From assembly GCA_001603685.1 (NCBI GenBank), contig LUZO01000131.1, forward strand, positions 1 through 10,233: a DNA stretch of 10,233 bases. The letters run 5' to 3'. The notes beneath the pieces were generated by a model. That model was not told the DNA's origin. It worked only from the letters and a program-made list of their open reading frames with translations, and did not search any database. The DNA is from Bacteroidales bacterium Bact_23 (GTDB lineage: Bacteria; Bacteroidota; Bacteroidia; Bacteroidales; Lentimicrobiaceae). Both the position numbers and the translations under genes were made by a program. The first letter of the stretch is position 1. Each line of letters opens with the position of its first letter. Positions 1 to 7,387 of the stretch are shown here, piece after piece.

Positions 1-66
1 TTATTTTCCTTCTGATTTCTTTTATAGATAATGCTTTTCAGAAACCGCTCATTTCTCCTTAAAAAC

Positions 67-103
67 ATTTCAACATCTGCGGTTAATATTTCAACAGCCA
101 CGG
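67..103. repeat. Imperfect direct repeat, 21-bp period, upstream of parE
   Basis: ATTTCAACA occurs at 67-75 and again at 88-96, and CGG recurs at 80-82 and 101-103 with the same 21-bp offset; about 14 of 21 positions agree between units. Twenty-one base pairs is two helical turns, so both copies face the same side of the DNA, just upstream of the parE promoter. A regulator-binding site is inference; a chance AT-rich repeat is the alternative. Confidence 0.35.
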
Positions 104-123
104 ATTGATATAGCCTTTTGCAC

Positions 124-131
124 TATCTTTG
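124..131 (+). promoter_or_regulatory. Bacteroidota -7 promoter box of parE
   Basis: TATCTTTG matches the Bacteroidota -7 consensus TAnnTTTG exactly and is followed by CAG, as in the glmM and TPR promoters of this window. The only -33-like TTG nearby (105-107) is 16 nt upstream, shorter than usual. The box ends six bases before the parE ATG, so transcription would start at or within a few bases of the start codon. Confidence 0.7.
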
Positions 132-137
132 CAGCCT

Positions 138-2018
138 ATGGAAGATATTGATTTTACGCAAAGCACTCCCGGAAACTATTCTGACGACACAGTAGTTACG
201 CTTGACTGGAAGGAGCATATCCGCCTGCGTCCCGGTATGTATATCGGCAAGCTGGGCGACGGCTCATCGCAGGATGACGGCATTTATGTCCTGATTAAAG
301 AGATTATCGACAATGCCATTGACGAATTTGTAATGGGTCACGGCCGCACCATTGAAGTGGCCATCAAGGAAAACCGCGTTACCATCAGGGATTACGGCCG
401 GGGCATCCCCTTGGGAAAGGTAATTGATTGTGTATCAAAGATAAACACCGGAGCCAAATACGATTCAAAGGTATTTAAAAAGGCGGTCGGGCTGAATGGC
501 GTTGGTGCCAAGGCGGTGAATGCCCTTTCATCCCATTTCACTACGCAGAGCATCCGCGAAGGCAAAACCAAAATCGTGGAGTTCGAAAAGGGCGAAATTG
601 TAAACGATTTAGAGGAGCAGCCCAGCACCCAGCGCTCAGGCACCATCGTGAGTTTTATCCCCGACGAAGCCTTATTCGGGAATTACCATTTCATCTCGGA
701 GTACATCGAACAGATGCTGTGGAACTATGTTTTTCTGAACAACGGCCTCACCATCTGGTACAACGGCATCAGGATGCAGGCAAAAAACGGCCTCCACGAC
801 CTGCTGCAGCGCAATGTTAACGGCAATCCGCTGGTATATCCCATCATCCACATCAAGGAAGAAGACTTTGAGTGCGCCTTTACACACAGCAACAGGCAGT
901 ATGGCGAGGAATACTACTCATTTGTTAACGGCCAGCACACCACGCAGGGAGGTACGCATCAGGCGGCGTTCCGCGAGGCGCTGGTGAAAACCGTCCGCGA
1001 CTTTTACAAAAAGGATTTCGACCCCAGCGATATCCGCCAGTGCATGGTTGCTGCCATCAGCATCAAGGTTCAGGAGCCGGTTTTCGAATCGCAGACCAAA
1101 ACCAAGCTTGGTTCGCAACTGATGGAACCCGACGGACAAACCATCCGCAACTTTATCGGCGACATTATGAAAAGGCAGCTCGACAACTTCCTCCACATGA
1201 ATTCAGATGTGGCTGAAGCGCTGCTGAAACGCATCATGCAGAGCGAGAAAGAACGGAAGGATTTTGCCAACATCAAGAAACTGGCAAGGGAAAGCGTTAA
1301 AAAGGTGAGCCTGCACAACAAAAAGCTCCGCGATTGCCGCATTCACTACAACAGCAACGATAACCGCAGGCTCGAAACCACCCTTTTCATCACCGAGGGC
1401 GACTCGGCCAGCGGTTCCATCACCAAATCGCGCGATGTGAACACCCAGGCGGTTTTCAGCCTGAAAGGGAAACCGCTCAACAGCTTCGGCCTGACCAAAC
1501 GGGTGGTTTACGAAAACGACGAGTTCAACCTGCTGCAGGCTGCCCTGAACATTGAAGAAGGCGTGGAAAACCTCCGTTACAACTACATTGTAATCGCTAC
1601 CGATGCCGATGTTGACGGAATGCACATCAGAATGCTCATGCTCACCTTTTTCCTGCAATTCTATCCTGAAGTGGTAAAGGCGGGACACCTTTATATATTG
1701 CAGACACCACTTTTCAGGGTAAGGAACAAGAAGAAAACCATCTACTGCTATTCCGAAGAGGAGCGTGTTGCCGCCATCGAACAGCTTGGCCCCAATCCCG
1801 AAATTACACGCTTTAAAGGTTTGGGCGAAATTTCGCCGGATGAGTTTAAGAATTTCATCGGTTCCTCTATGCGCCTCGATCCGGTATTGTTGCGCCGGCA
1901 GTCCGAAATCCCCGACCTGCTCAGCTTCTATATGGGAAGAAACACCCCCGACAGGCAGGCATTTATCATTGATAACCTAAGACTGGAAGAAGATCTGGTG
2001 AACGAAGAAGCCTCTTAG
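138..2018 (+). CDS. parE: DNA topoisomerase IV subunit B (ParE)
   Basis: This is the ATPase subunit of the type IIA topoisomerase that decatenates and relaxes DNA with ParC. From the ATG it is 626 residues. The GHKL ATPase domain shows E55-IIDNAIDEF with the Mg-binding Asn at 59, DYGRG at 85-89 and the ATP-lid GLNGVGAKAVNA at 118-129. The transducer has the QTK loop at 319-321. The TOPRIM domain has EGDSAS at 420-425 and TDADVDG at 488-494, then RFKGLGE near 558. SLKGKPLNSFGLTK and the short C-terminus match Bacteroidota topoisomerase IV B better than GyrB as I remember the families; GyrB is the alternative. The ATG at 138 is preferred over an in-frame TTG at 129 because that TTG is the end of the promoter box. 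No parC lies beside it, so the partner must be elsewhere in the genome. The gene is monocistronic, closed by the terminator at 2042-2078. Confidence 0.95.
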   Translation: MEDIDFTQSTPGNYSDDTVVTLDWKEHIRLRPGMYIGKLGDGSSQDDGIYVLIKEIIDNAIDEFVMGHGRTIEVAIKENRVTIRDYGRGIPLGKVIDCVSKINTGAKYDSKVFKKAVGLNGVGAKAVNALSSHFTTQSIREGKTKIVEFEKGEIVNDLEEQPSTQRSGTIVSFIPDEALFGNYHFISEYIEQMLWNYVFLNNGLTIWYNGIRMQAKNGLHDLLQRNVNGNPLVYPIIHIKEEDFECAFTHSNRQYGEEYYSFVNGQHTTQGGTHQAAFREALVKTVRDFYKKDFDPSDIRQCMVAAISIKVQEPVFESQTKTKLGSQLMEPDGQTIRNFIGDIMKRQLDNFLHMNSDVAEALLKRIMQSEKERKDFANIKKLARESVKKVSLHNKKLRDCRIHYNSNDNRRLETTLFITEGDSASGSITKSRDVNTQAVFSLKGKPLNSFGLTKRVVYENDEFNLLQAALNIEEGVENLRYNYIVIATDADVDGMHIRMLMLTFFLQFYPEVVKAGHLYILQTPLFRVRNKKKTIYCYSEEERVAAIEQLGPNPEITRFKGLGEISPDEFKNFIGSSMRLDPVLLRRQSEIPDLLSFYMGRNTPDRQAFIIDNLRLEEDLVNEEAS

Positions 2019-2041
2019 ATTTTAAACCAATTAACCATATT

Positions 2042-2078
2042 AACGGCCATCGTTTCGCAATGAAGGATGGCCGTTTTT
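2042..2078 (+). terminator. Rho-independent terminator of parE
   Basis: A perfect 10-bp inverted repeat, AACGGCCATC at 2042-2051 and GATGGCCGTT at 2066-2075, encloses a 14-nt loop and runs into TTTTT at 2074-2078. It lies 24 nt after the parE stop. Read on the minus strand the stem is followed by AATATGG with no T-tract, so it is directional for parE and only a poor terminator for the convergent nnr cluster ending at 2084. Confidence 0.85.
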
Positions 2079-2083
2079 CATGT

Positions 2084-3604
2084 TTAAGAGCTTATTTTCC
2101 TGAACGCCTTGCCCAGCAATTTTAACATATCGCCCGGGAGCATGGCTTCGTAGCCATATTTCCGTGCCGCCAGATCGCCGGCTTTGCCATGCAGCCAGAC
2201 ACCGAGAAGGGAGGCATCGCGCGGCGGATAGCCCGACGCCAGCAGGCCGAGGATGATGCCCGTAAGCACATCGCCGCTGCCACCGGTTGCCATACCGGGA
2301 TTGCCGGTGGGATTGAAGAAAACATCGCCTTCGGGAGTTGCCGTTGCAGTATAGGCTCCCTTAAGCACCACATACAGCCGGTAGCGGATGGCAAAGGCAC
2401 GCAGCAGTTCAATGCGGTTGAAGTGGTTTTCAACCGGTCCGGCAAGCCGTTCAAACTCACCCGGATGCGGCGTCAGGATGGTGCCTGCCGGCAGGAATGA
2501 AAGCCAGGTTTTGTTCTCTGCCAGAATATTCAGCGCATCGGCATCAATCACCAGCGGAACGCGGGTTTGCTGAATCAGCAGTTTAAAGGCGGCCGTCGTC
2601 TGTGAGTCAGTTCCCAGCCCCGGGCCGATGCCGATGGCTTTATACACATCCGTAGCCGGCAGGGTGGTAAAGAAATCGTCGCCCGGATCAAGGCTTACCA
2701 TTGCTTCGTGTACCGAAGTCTGCATGATGTGATACCCCGACTGCGGCAGGTGAACGGTGAGAAGCCCCGCTCCCGCCCTCAGGCAACCTTCGGCAGCCAT
2801 CACGGCGGCACCCGTTTTTCCGGTACTCCCGGCAATCAGCAGCGCATGGCCGAAATTTCCCTTGTGCGCAAATTTCCGGCGGCTTCTGTACAGGCTCCGG
2901 CAGTCATCGGTCTCGATAAAAAGGTTGTGGCATTCGCAGTTTTCGAGAAAATCCGGGTGCAGGCCAATGTCAATCACTTTCCATCTGCCACAAAAGAGCT
3001 CATTCTCAGGCATCAGGAAAGCAAGTTTGGGCTGCTGAAATGTCATGGTGTAATCGGCCTTTACGATGTGATGCCTTTGCGGGTCAACCGCCTTGTCGGC
3101 AAACAGGCCGGAAGGAATGTCGATGGCAATGACGAAAGCTTCACTGCTGTTGATCCGGTCAATGACATCAGCCATAAAACCTTCAACCGGGCGGCTCAGC
3201 CCCGACCCGAAAATGGCATCGATGATGATGTCCGCATCTTCAAAACCGGGCAGTTCGCCATCTTCAAACACCTCGGTAATGACCAGTCCCGGGAGATCGG
3301 CAAGCAGCCGGAAATTCAGGCTGAAATCGTCGGTGGGCTTGTCGGTATGGCGAAGAACGACCACCTCGGCATCGTAGCCGGCACCGTGCAGCAGGCGGGC
3401 AATCACCAGTCCATCGCCTCCGTTGTTGCCCATTCCGCAAACAATCTTAATCGCATCTTCCTTGCCGGCGATTTTCAGAATACGGTAAAAGCAAGCCGTT
3501 GCAGCCCTTTCCATCAGCATGGCAGAGCTAATTGGTTCATATTTTATGGTATAGGCATCGGCCTCCCTTATTTTTTCGACAGGCAAAATCTTCAATGCAC
3601 ACAT
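2084..3604 (-). CDS. nnr: Bifunctional NAD(P)H-hydrate epimerase / ADP-dependent NAD(P)H-hydrate dehydratase
   Basis: This cytoplasmic metabolite-repair enzyme epimerises R-NAD(P)HX and dehydrates S-NAD(P)HX back to NAD(P)H. At 506 residues it is a full-length two-domain YjeF-type protein. The epimerase domain (about 1-220) has GMGNNGGDG at 57-65, IDAIFGSGLSRPV at 128-140 and DIPSG at 162-166. The ADP-dependent dehydratase domain (about 235-500) has HKGNFGHALLIAGS at 247-260, GIGPGLG at 325-331, DADALN at 354-359, LTPHPGEFERL at 377-387 and the nucleotide and catalytic signature NPGMATGGSGDVLTG at 435-449, with Asp445 expected to be catalytic. The ATG at 3604 is the natural start, followed by the usual N-terminal helix. 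It follows the small membrane-protein gene by 17 nt and is the last gene of the minus-strand cluster. I see no promoter of its own and no strong terminator after it. Confidence 0.95.
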   Translation of the reverse strand: MCALKILPVEKIREADAYTIKYEPISSAMLMERAATACFYRILKIAGKEDAIKIVCGMGNNGGDGLVIARLLHGAGYDAEVVVLRHTDKPTDDFSLNFRLLADLPGLVITEVFEDGELPGFEDADIIIDAIFGSGLSRPVEGFMADVIDRINSSEAFVIAIDIPSGLFADKAVDPQRHHIVKADYTMTFQQPKLAFLMPENELFCGRWKVIDIGLHPDFLENCECHNLFIETDDCRSLYRSRRKFAHKGNFGHALLIAGSTGKTGAAVMAAEGCLRAGAGLLTVHLPQSGYHIMQTSVHEAMVSLDPGDDFFTTLPATDVYKAIGIGPGLGTDSQTTAAFKLLIQQTRVPLVIDADALNILAENKTWLSFLPAGTILTPHPGEFERLAGPVENHFNRIELLRAFAIRYRLYVVLKGAYTATATPEGDVFFNPTGNPGMATGGSGDVLTGIILGLLASGYPPRDASLLGVWLHGKAGDLAARKYGYEAMLPGDMLKLLGKAFRKISS

Positions 3605-3621
3605 ACTTGCAGATTTTTGGG

Positions 3622-4146
3622 TTAAACAAGTTGCTTCAGCACATTCAGAAGCCAGTTTTTCTCATCTGTACGACAGCGCTCCCCGATTCCAAACGCCTCT
3701 CCTTTACAGATTAAGGCCGGATAGACGCCCTTGCGGCTCAGCCCGGCCAGGGTTTTATAGGTTCCCTCGACAAAAGAGACCGCCGATATCTCTTTGATTT
3801 TCAGCTCTGCGGATGCAGTTTGCCTCCCCTGTCTTTTCCGGATGGTTACCGTCTTTTTGTCAATATCGATGGTTTGCCAGGCGAATATCTCCTTCGATGA
3901 AATGCGCAATGCAAGAATGCTGAGCGCCCAGAATGGCAGGGAGAGCAGCATCCAGGCAGGGCCGAAATCGGCCAGCATAATGGTCCAGAGCAGAATCATC
4001 ACCATCCAGAAAACAATAACCAGCAAAATAACACTTCCTTTGAACGAAAAGCCCTCTTTCGGAATGTGAATTCTGACAAGGCCGGTTTCGGGTTCCGACA
4101 ACTTCAGGCGGCTTTTTTCGGGAACGGGAGGCAATGCTTTTTCCAT
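3622..4146 (-). CDS. Small two-helix membrane protein with a possible C-terminal PH-like domain
   Basis: I do not recognise a named family. The 174-residue product has a soluble, charged N-terminus (1-36, Pro and Lys rich), two hydrophobic segments at about 39-58 and 63-81 separated by a short turn, and a C-terminal soluble part (82-174). The soluble part starts with alternating strands (IFAWQTIDIDKKTVTIRK, ISAVSF) and ends in a helix after FGIGERCRTDEKNWLLNVL. Two helices, then a beta-rich domain, then a final helix with an acidic-x-x-x-WL pattern resembles small bacterial membrane proteins with PH-like domains; that is inference from layout. The basic 82-109 region after the second helix suggests a cytoplasmic C-terminus. 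It lies 69 nt after aroE and 17 nt before nnr. A perfect -7 box at 4196-4203 may give it and nnr a separate transcript. Confidence 0.75.
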   Translation of the reverse strand: MEKALPPVPEKSRLKLSEPETGLVRIHIPKEGFSFKGSVILLVIVFWMVMILLWTIMLADFGPAWMLLSLPFWALSILALRISSKEIFAWQTIDIDKKTVTIRKRQGRQTASAELKIKEISAVSFVEGTYKTLAGLSRKGVYPALICKGEAFGIGERCRTDEKNWLLNVLKQLV

Positions 4147-4195
4147 AGGAAACAGGGAAATCTTAGAAAGGTGAAAACAGGAAAATTTACTGAAT

Positions 4196-4203
4196 CAAAT
4201 ATA
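4196..4203 (-). promoter_or_regulatory. Putative internal -7 promoter box ahead of the membrane protein and nnr
   Basis: On the minus strand TATATTTG fits TAnnTTTG exactly, 12 nt past the aroE stop codon and about 50 nt before the ATG at 4146, leaving a leader of roughly 45 nt. There is no clear -33 TTTG. The sequence immediately upstream carries an inverted repeat (4204-4222). It could uncouple the last two genes from the popT-aroE transcript. Confidence 0.45.
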
Positions 4204-4222
4204 CGGATATTCCGTTTATCCG
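4204..4222 (-). repeat. Inverted repeat spanning the aroE stop codon
   Basis: CGGATA at 4204-4209 is the exact inverse of TATCCG at 4217-4222, with a 7-nt loop. A nested pair, ACGGA at 4203-4207 and TCCGT at 4211-4215, competes with it. The aroE stop codon (4216-4218) is inside. No T-tract follows on the minus strand, so it is not a standard terminator; its position directly upstream of the -7 box at 4196-4203 would suit an operator or a transcript-end stabiliser. Confidence 0.4.
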
Positions 4223-4980
4223 GACAGGGTATTTTTCGTATGCCAGATTTCCCATGCAAGATCGGCCTGCCGTTTCAGCATACCCAGGCCGTTGATTACG
4301 CGTGCGCCACGCCTCTCTCCTTCCTTCATAAACCGGGTAACTTCCGGATTGTAAACCAGATCGAACAAAAAGTGCGCGGATCCGATAAGCTCCCACGGCA
4401 GAGGCGGCGCCGTATCAATTGCGGGATACATTCCAAGGGGCGTGGCATTCACAATCAGGCGCGTTTTTTTCAGGATGTCAGCGTCAAGATCGGTGTAGGA
4501 GATAGTGCCGGGCCCGGCGGGTTTCCGGCTCACGAATTGCCGGCTCCACCCCTGCTTTTCAAGCACATAATCCACCGCCTTTGCTGCTCCGCCGGTTCCC
4601 AGAATAAGGGCAGTCCCCGACGGTTTGCCGGCAAACCCGATCAATTCTTCCGCAAATGCAGGCGCATCGGTGTTGTATCCGGTCATCCTGATTTCATCGG
4701 AAGAACGATCAATGGCAATGGCATTGACCGCTCCGATGGCGGCCGCTTCGGGCGAAACGGCAGAAAGAAAGGGAATTACCGACTGTTTGTAAGGAATGGT
4801 GACATTCAGCCCGCAAAGCCGTTTTTCGGCTTCAACCAGCTTTATGATTTCGTCAATCTGCTGAAGCTCATACAGGTTGTAAACGGCATTGATGTTGCCT
4901 CCTGAAAATTTTCCGGTAAAATACTGCTTCGACCAGGAGTGTTTGAGCGTAAGTCCGATAAGGCCGTAGATGCGTTGCAC
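4216..4980 (-). CDS. aroE: Shikimate dehydrogenase
   Basis: AroE reduces 3-dehydroshikimate to shikimate with NADPH in the pathway to aromatic amino acids. The 254-residue protein has the substrate domain with H14-S-W-S17 (the shikimate-binding HSxS; the usual following Pro and HN are replaced by K-QYF, as I recall for other Bacteroidota), NVTIPYK with catalytic Lys65, GAVNAI at 83-88 and GYNTD with catalytic Asp105. The Rossmann domain has LGTGGAAKA at 127-135, a basic SRK at 151-153 suited to the NADP phosphate, NATPLGM at 178-184 and the closing NGLGMLKRQADLAWEIW at 230-246 with Gln238. The start is a GTG at 4980; there is no ATG nearby and an in-frame TAA (the popT stop) lies three codons upstream, so the N-terminus is well fixed. 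It follows popT by 6 nt, implying coupled translation. Confidence 0.95.
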   Translation of the reverse strand: MQRIYGLIGLTLKHSWSKQYFTGKFSGGNINAVYNLYELQQIDEIIKLVEAEKRLCGLNVTIPYKQSVIPFLSAVSPEAAAIGAVNAIAIDRSSDEIRMTGYNTDAPAFAEELIGFAGKPSGTALILGTGGAAKAVDYVLEKQGWSRQFVSRKPAGPGTISYTDLDADILKKTRLIVNATPLGMYPAIDTAPPLPWELIGSAHFLFDLVYNPEVTRFMKEGERRGARVINGLGMLKRQADLAWEIWHTKNTLSG

Positions 4981-4986
4981 AATGGT

Positions 4987-5910
4987 TTATTGTTTGGCGG
5001 CTGCATACTTCTCGATGATCCATATGCTGGCAATCCCGACAATCATGATAAAGATGGCAATGAAGAATTCGGTGTTGAAAGTTTCGGGAAGGGTCATTAA
5101 ATAGCGCTCCACCACCGGCTCTCCCTTTTTTATCAGGGTATTTCCGGCGGCATCCAGCATATATACGGCTTTTTTCCATGGCCAGATCACACCGAGCGAT
5201 CCAAGAATGAATCCGGTAAGCAGTGAAATGGTCTGGTCGCGGAATTTCTTAAAAATCCAGGAGAGAATGTACGAGAACCCCAGCAATCCCACGGCGGCAC
5301 CCAGTGCAAAGGGAATGATGATTTCGAAGCGCAGGTTATTGATGGCATCGATGGCCACCAGCTGATAGTTTCCCATCAGAATCAGCACAAACGAGCCGGA
5401 GATTCCGGGAAGTATCATGCTGCAGATGGAGACAGCGCCGCACAGGAAAACATAAAGTGTATCGCTGTTTTCGGTGGCGGGGTTCATAAATGAGAGCGAT
5501 AGTGCAATGCCGGTACCGACAATAAAAGAGATAATCACCGAAGTATTCCATTTCGACACCGTTTTGCCTACAAAATAGATTGAGGCGAGCAGCAATCCGA
5601 AAAAGTAAGACCAGATATAAATGGGATATTGGTGAAACAGATAATCGAACACCCTTGCCAGGCTGATGATTGCCAGGGCAACACCGGCAAACAGAACCAG
5701 CAGAAACCACAGATCGGTATGTTTGGCAAACTCACTGAACCGTCCTTTCAGCAGCAGGCGTATCGCCTTTATGTCAAATGATTTAATGGCGTTGATCAGC
5801 CGTTCGAAGATTCCTGTAATCAGGGCTATGGTGCCACCTGACACGCCGGGGATAATATTGGCTGTGCCCATTGCCACACCTTTTAATAACAGAGTTAGGT
5901 GGTTTTTCAT
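4987..5910 (-). CDS. popT: DUF368 polyprenyl-phosphate transporter (PopT family)
   Basis: DUF368 proteins are inner-membrane transporters that return undecaprenyl phosphate to the cytoplasmic face, so the carrier can be reused for peptidoglycan and surface glycans. The function is known from work on family members; here it is by homology. The 307-residue protein is almost entirely hydrophobic. It has two related motifs: ANIIPGVSGGT at 17-27 at the N-terminus and ILPGISGSFVLILMGNY at 166-182 in the middle, which look like the two halves of an internally duplicated fold. Hydrophobic segments occur at about 18-35, 68-85, 97-114, 124-141, 152-180, 197-219, 226-243 and a terminal anchor at 281-299. 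The region 245-280 is soluble and, with no hydrophobic run, is probably an external loop. The ATG at 5910 is the only sensible start. It lies 44 nt after the TPR gene and 6 nt before aroE, in the same frame as aroE. Confidence 0.92.
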   Translation of the reverse strand: MKNHLTLLLKGVAMGTANIIPGVSGGTIALITGIFERLINAIKSFDIKAIRLLLKGRFSEFAKHTDLWFLLVLFAGVALAIISLARVFDYLFHQYPIYIWSYFFGLLLASIYFVGKTVSKWNTSVIISFIVGTGIALSLSFMNPATENSDTLYVFLCGAVSICSMILPGISGSFVLILMGNYQLVAIDAINNLRFEIIIPFALGAAVGLLGFSYILSWIFKKFRDQTISLLTGFILGSLGVIWPWKKAVYMLDAAGNTLIKKGEPVVERYLMTLPETFNTEFFIAIFIMIVGIASIWIIEKYAAAKQ

Positions 5911-5954
5911 TTTCAGTTGGATGGTAAAAAAAGAGTTTTCAGTAAATAGTAGTT

Positions 5955-7370
5955 TTAGTGGCGTTTGCGGTCTTCGAGCAACTCATTTATCAGAGGGTCC
6001 AATTGGTCGTGGGTAGAGAATACAAAAAGCTCCTCACGGCCTTCACCGCCAATTTCAATTGCCTTGTCAAGCGCAGCCATCCCTTTTTTCATCTCTTTCA
6101 GGTTGTAATGATAGGATGCAAGGCGGTAATAGAGTGAAGCGGTTTGCGGCAGATTATCCAATCCGGCATTTATTACCTCAATGGCATTTTCAAACTCTCC
6201 CAATTCCGCAAACAATCCGGAGAAGTCGAGCCAGATCAGCGGATCGTTTGGGTTGATTTGAACTGCTTTGGTGTATGATGCGGCTGCTTCGTCGAAATAT
6301 CCGGCATGTTGCTGTGTTACCGCCAGGGTAGCCAGAAACTCCGGATTCTCGGGGTCAATTTCAAGGCTGCGGCGGATAAACCTCAGCGCCGATTTTAAAT
6401 CGCCCAGCTCTTCGTAACAAACCCCCATTCCAACCCAGGCATCGGCAATGTTCTCATCGAGTTCTACCGCTTTCCTGAAGTTTTCGATGGCCATTTCATA
6501 CAGCCCGAGTTTCTCGTAACACTCGCCAATAAAATAGAAGGTGAGCCCTTCGGGTGTTTCGTACTCAAAGGTATCCTCGTACGATTTTATCGCAAGGCGG
6601 TACAGCTCCATCGCGGCAAGCGAATTTGCCTTGTTGAAGTGAGCCGACGAAAATGCAGGGTCGATGGCAATGGCAAAATCAAACGATTCTATAGCCTTTT
6701 CATACAGTTCAACGGTGTTGTAGGATATCCCAAGATTAAACCATGCAAATTTCGAATACGGGTAATTATCAATAAACTGCCCGAAATATTCAATGCTTTC
6801 CTCGATCCGGTTGGTTATTTCGAAACAAAAGGCAAGTTCGAATATGATGGCCTCATGATCGGGATCAAGCTCCAGAACCTTTTTCAGATACTCGATGGCT
6901 TTGTCGTAATTACCGAGGTTTTCATATTCATAGGCAATGCTTGCGTATATGTTTGCCGGATCTTCCTGTTCGTTATCAATGGCTTTATTGTATTCACGGA
7001 TGGCATCATCGTAGCGTTGCAACTGGCTGTATATTGCACCTTTGGCAATATAAATCTCACTATTTGCCGGATCGGCATCTTCAACCTGCGACAGAATTCT
7101 CAACGCCTTCTCTACCTTGTTTGATGAGACCATCAGTTGTGCCTGCCTGATTCTGAATCCGGCGAGGTCAGGATATTGCTCCATAGCATACCCAAGCGCC
7201 TTTCCGCACTTCTTCAGATCGCCGATTGCAAGGTAATGGTCAATCAGATCCTCATACTCCTCCACATCGAAGAAATAGTACCCATCCTCGCGAAGCATCT
7301 GCTCGAAACGCTCTGCGAGTTGGAAAATGGAATCCTCGTCTTCCCAGTTATCAAAAAAATCATTCATCAT
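5955..7370 (-). CDS. Tetratricopeptide repeat (TPR) protein
   Basis: The product is a 471-residue acidic, soluble protein without signal peptide or membrane segment, so probably cytoplasmic. After a non-repeat N-terminus rich in Asp, Glu and aromatic residues (1-35), about a dozen 34-residue TPR units run from about 38 to 440. Clear units include IYIAKGAIYSQLQRYDDAI (106-124), DPANIYASIAYEYENLGNY (137-155), FAWFNLGISYNTVELYEKAI (208-227), ADAWVGMGVCYEELGDLKSA (309-328) and DPLIWLDFSGLFAELGEFE (376-394). The tail EGREELFVFSTHDQLDPLINELLEDRKRH is the end-capping helix commonly seen after TPR arrays. Such proteins are scaffolds for protein binding; no partner can be read from the sequence. Two ATGs in tandem (7370 and 7367) are both possible starts. 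It leads the minus-strand cluster, and its promoter is at 7403-7410. Confidence 0.92.
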   Translation of the reverse strand: MMNDFFDNWEDEDSIFQLAERFEQMLREDGYYFFDVEEYEDLIDHYLAIGDLKKCGKALGYAMEQYPDLAGFRIRQAQLMVSSNKVEKALRILSQVEDADPANSEIYIAKGAIYSQLQRYDDAIREYNKAIDNEQEDPANIYASIAYEYENLGNYDKAIEYLKKVLELDPDHEAIIFELAFCFEITNRIEESIEYFGQFIDNYPYSKFAWFNLGISYNTVELYEKAIESFDFAIAIDPAFSSAHFNKANSLAAMELYRLAIKSYEDTFEYETPEGLTFYFIGECYEKLGLYEMAIENFRKAVELDENIADAWVGMGVCYEELGDLKSALRFIRRSLEIDPENPEFLATLAVTQQHAGYFDEAAASYTKAVQINPNDPLIWLDFSGLFAELGEFENAIEVINAGLDNLPQTASLYYRLASYHYNLKEMKKGMAALDKAIEIGGEGREELFVFSTHDQLDPLINELLEDRKRH

Positions 7371-7387
7371 TTTGTCCGATTACCCAT
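7367..7387 (-). CDS. Possible six-codon upstream frame coupled to the TPR start
   Basis: In the leader of the TPR gene, an ATG at 7387 opens a frame encoding MGNRTK whose TGA stop (7369-7367) overlaps the first TPR ATG as ATGATGA. Predicted transcription starts about 11 nt before this ATG. The arrangement would allow translational coupling or leader control, but a frame this short arises easily by chance and nothing shows it is translated. Confidence 0.15.
   Translation of the reverse strand: MGNRTK

Noticed and set aside
1..68. Minus-strand frame from an ATG at 68 running off the left edge (begins MFLRRNERFLKS) and a plus-strand frame open from base 3 to 62
   Set aside because: Both are about 20 codons, lack a recognisable domain, and the minus-strand one has no TAnnTTTG box before it. 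They cannot be told from chance without sequence to the left.
1203..1688. 161-codon minus-strand frame inside parE
   Set aside because: It lies opposite the conserved TOPRIM region of ParE and has no domain of its own.
2708..3625. 305-codon plus-strand frame opposite nnr
   Set aside because: It is the antisense of a clearly coding gene whose domains and motifs are intact; the translation has no recognisable domain and mirrors codon bias of nnr.
4066..4905. 279-codon plus-strand frame opposite aroE
   Set aside because: Antisense shadow of aroE with composition rich in Gly, Arg and Phe and no motif; AroE motifs are complete on the other strand.
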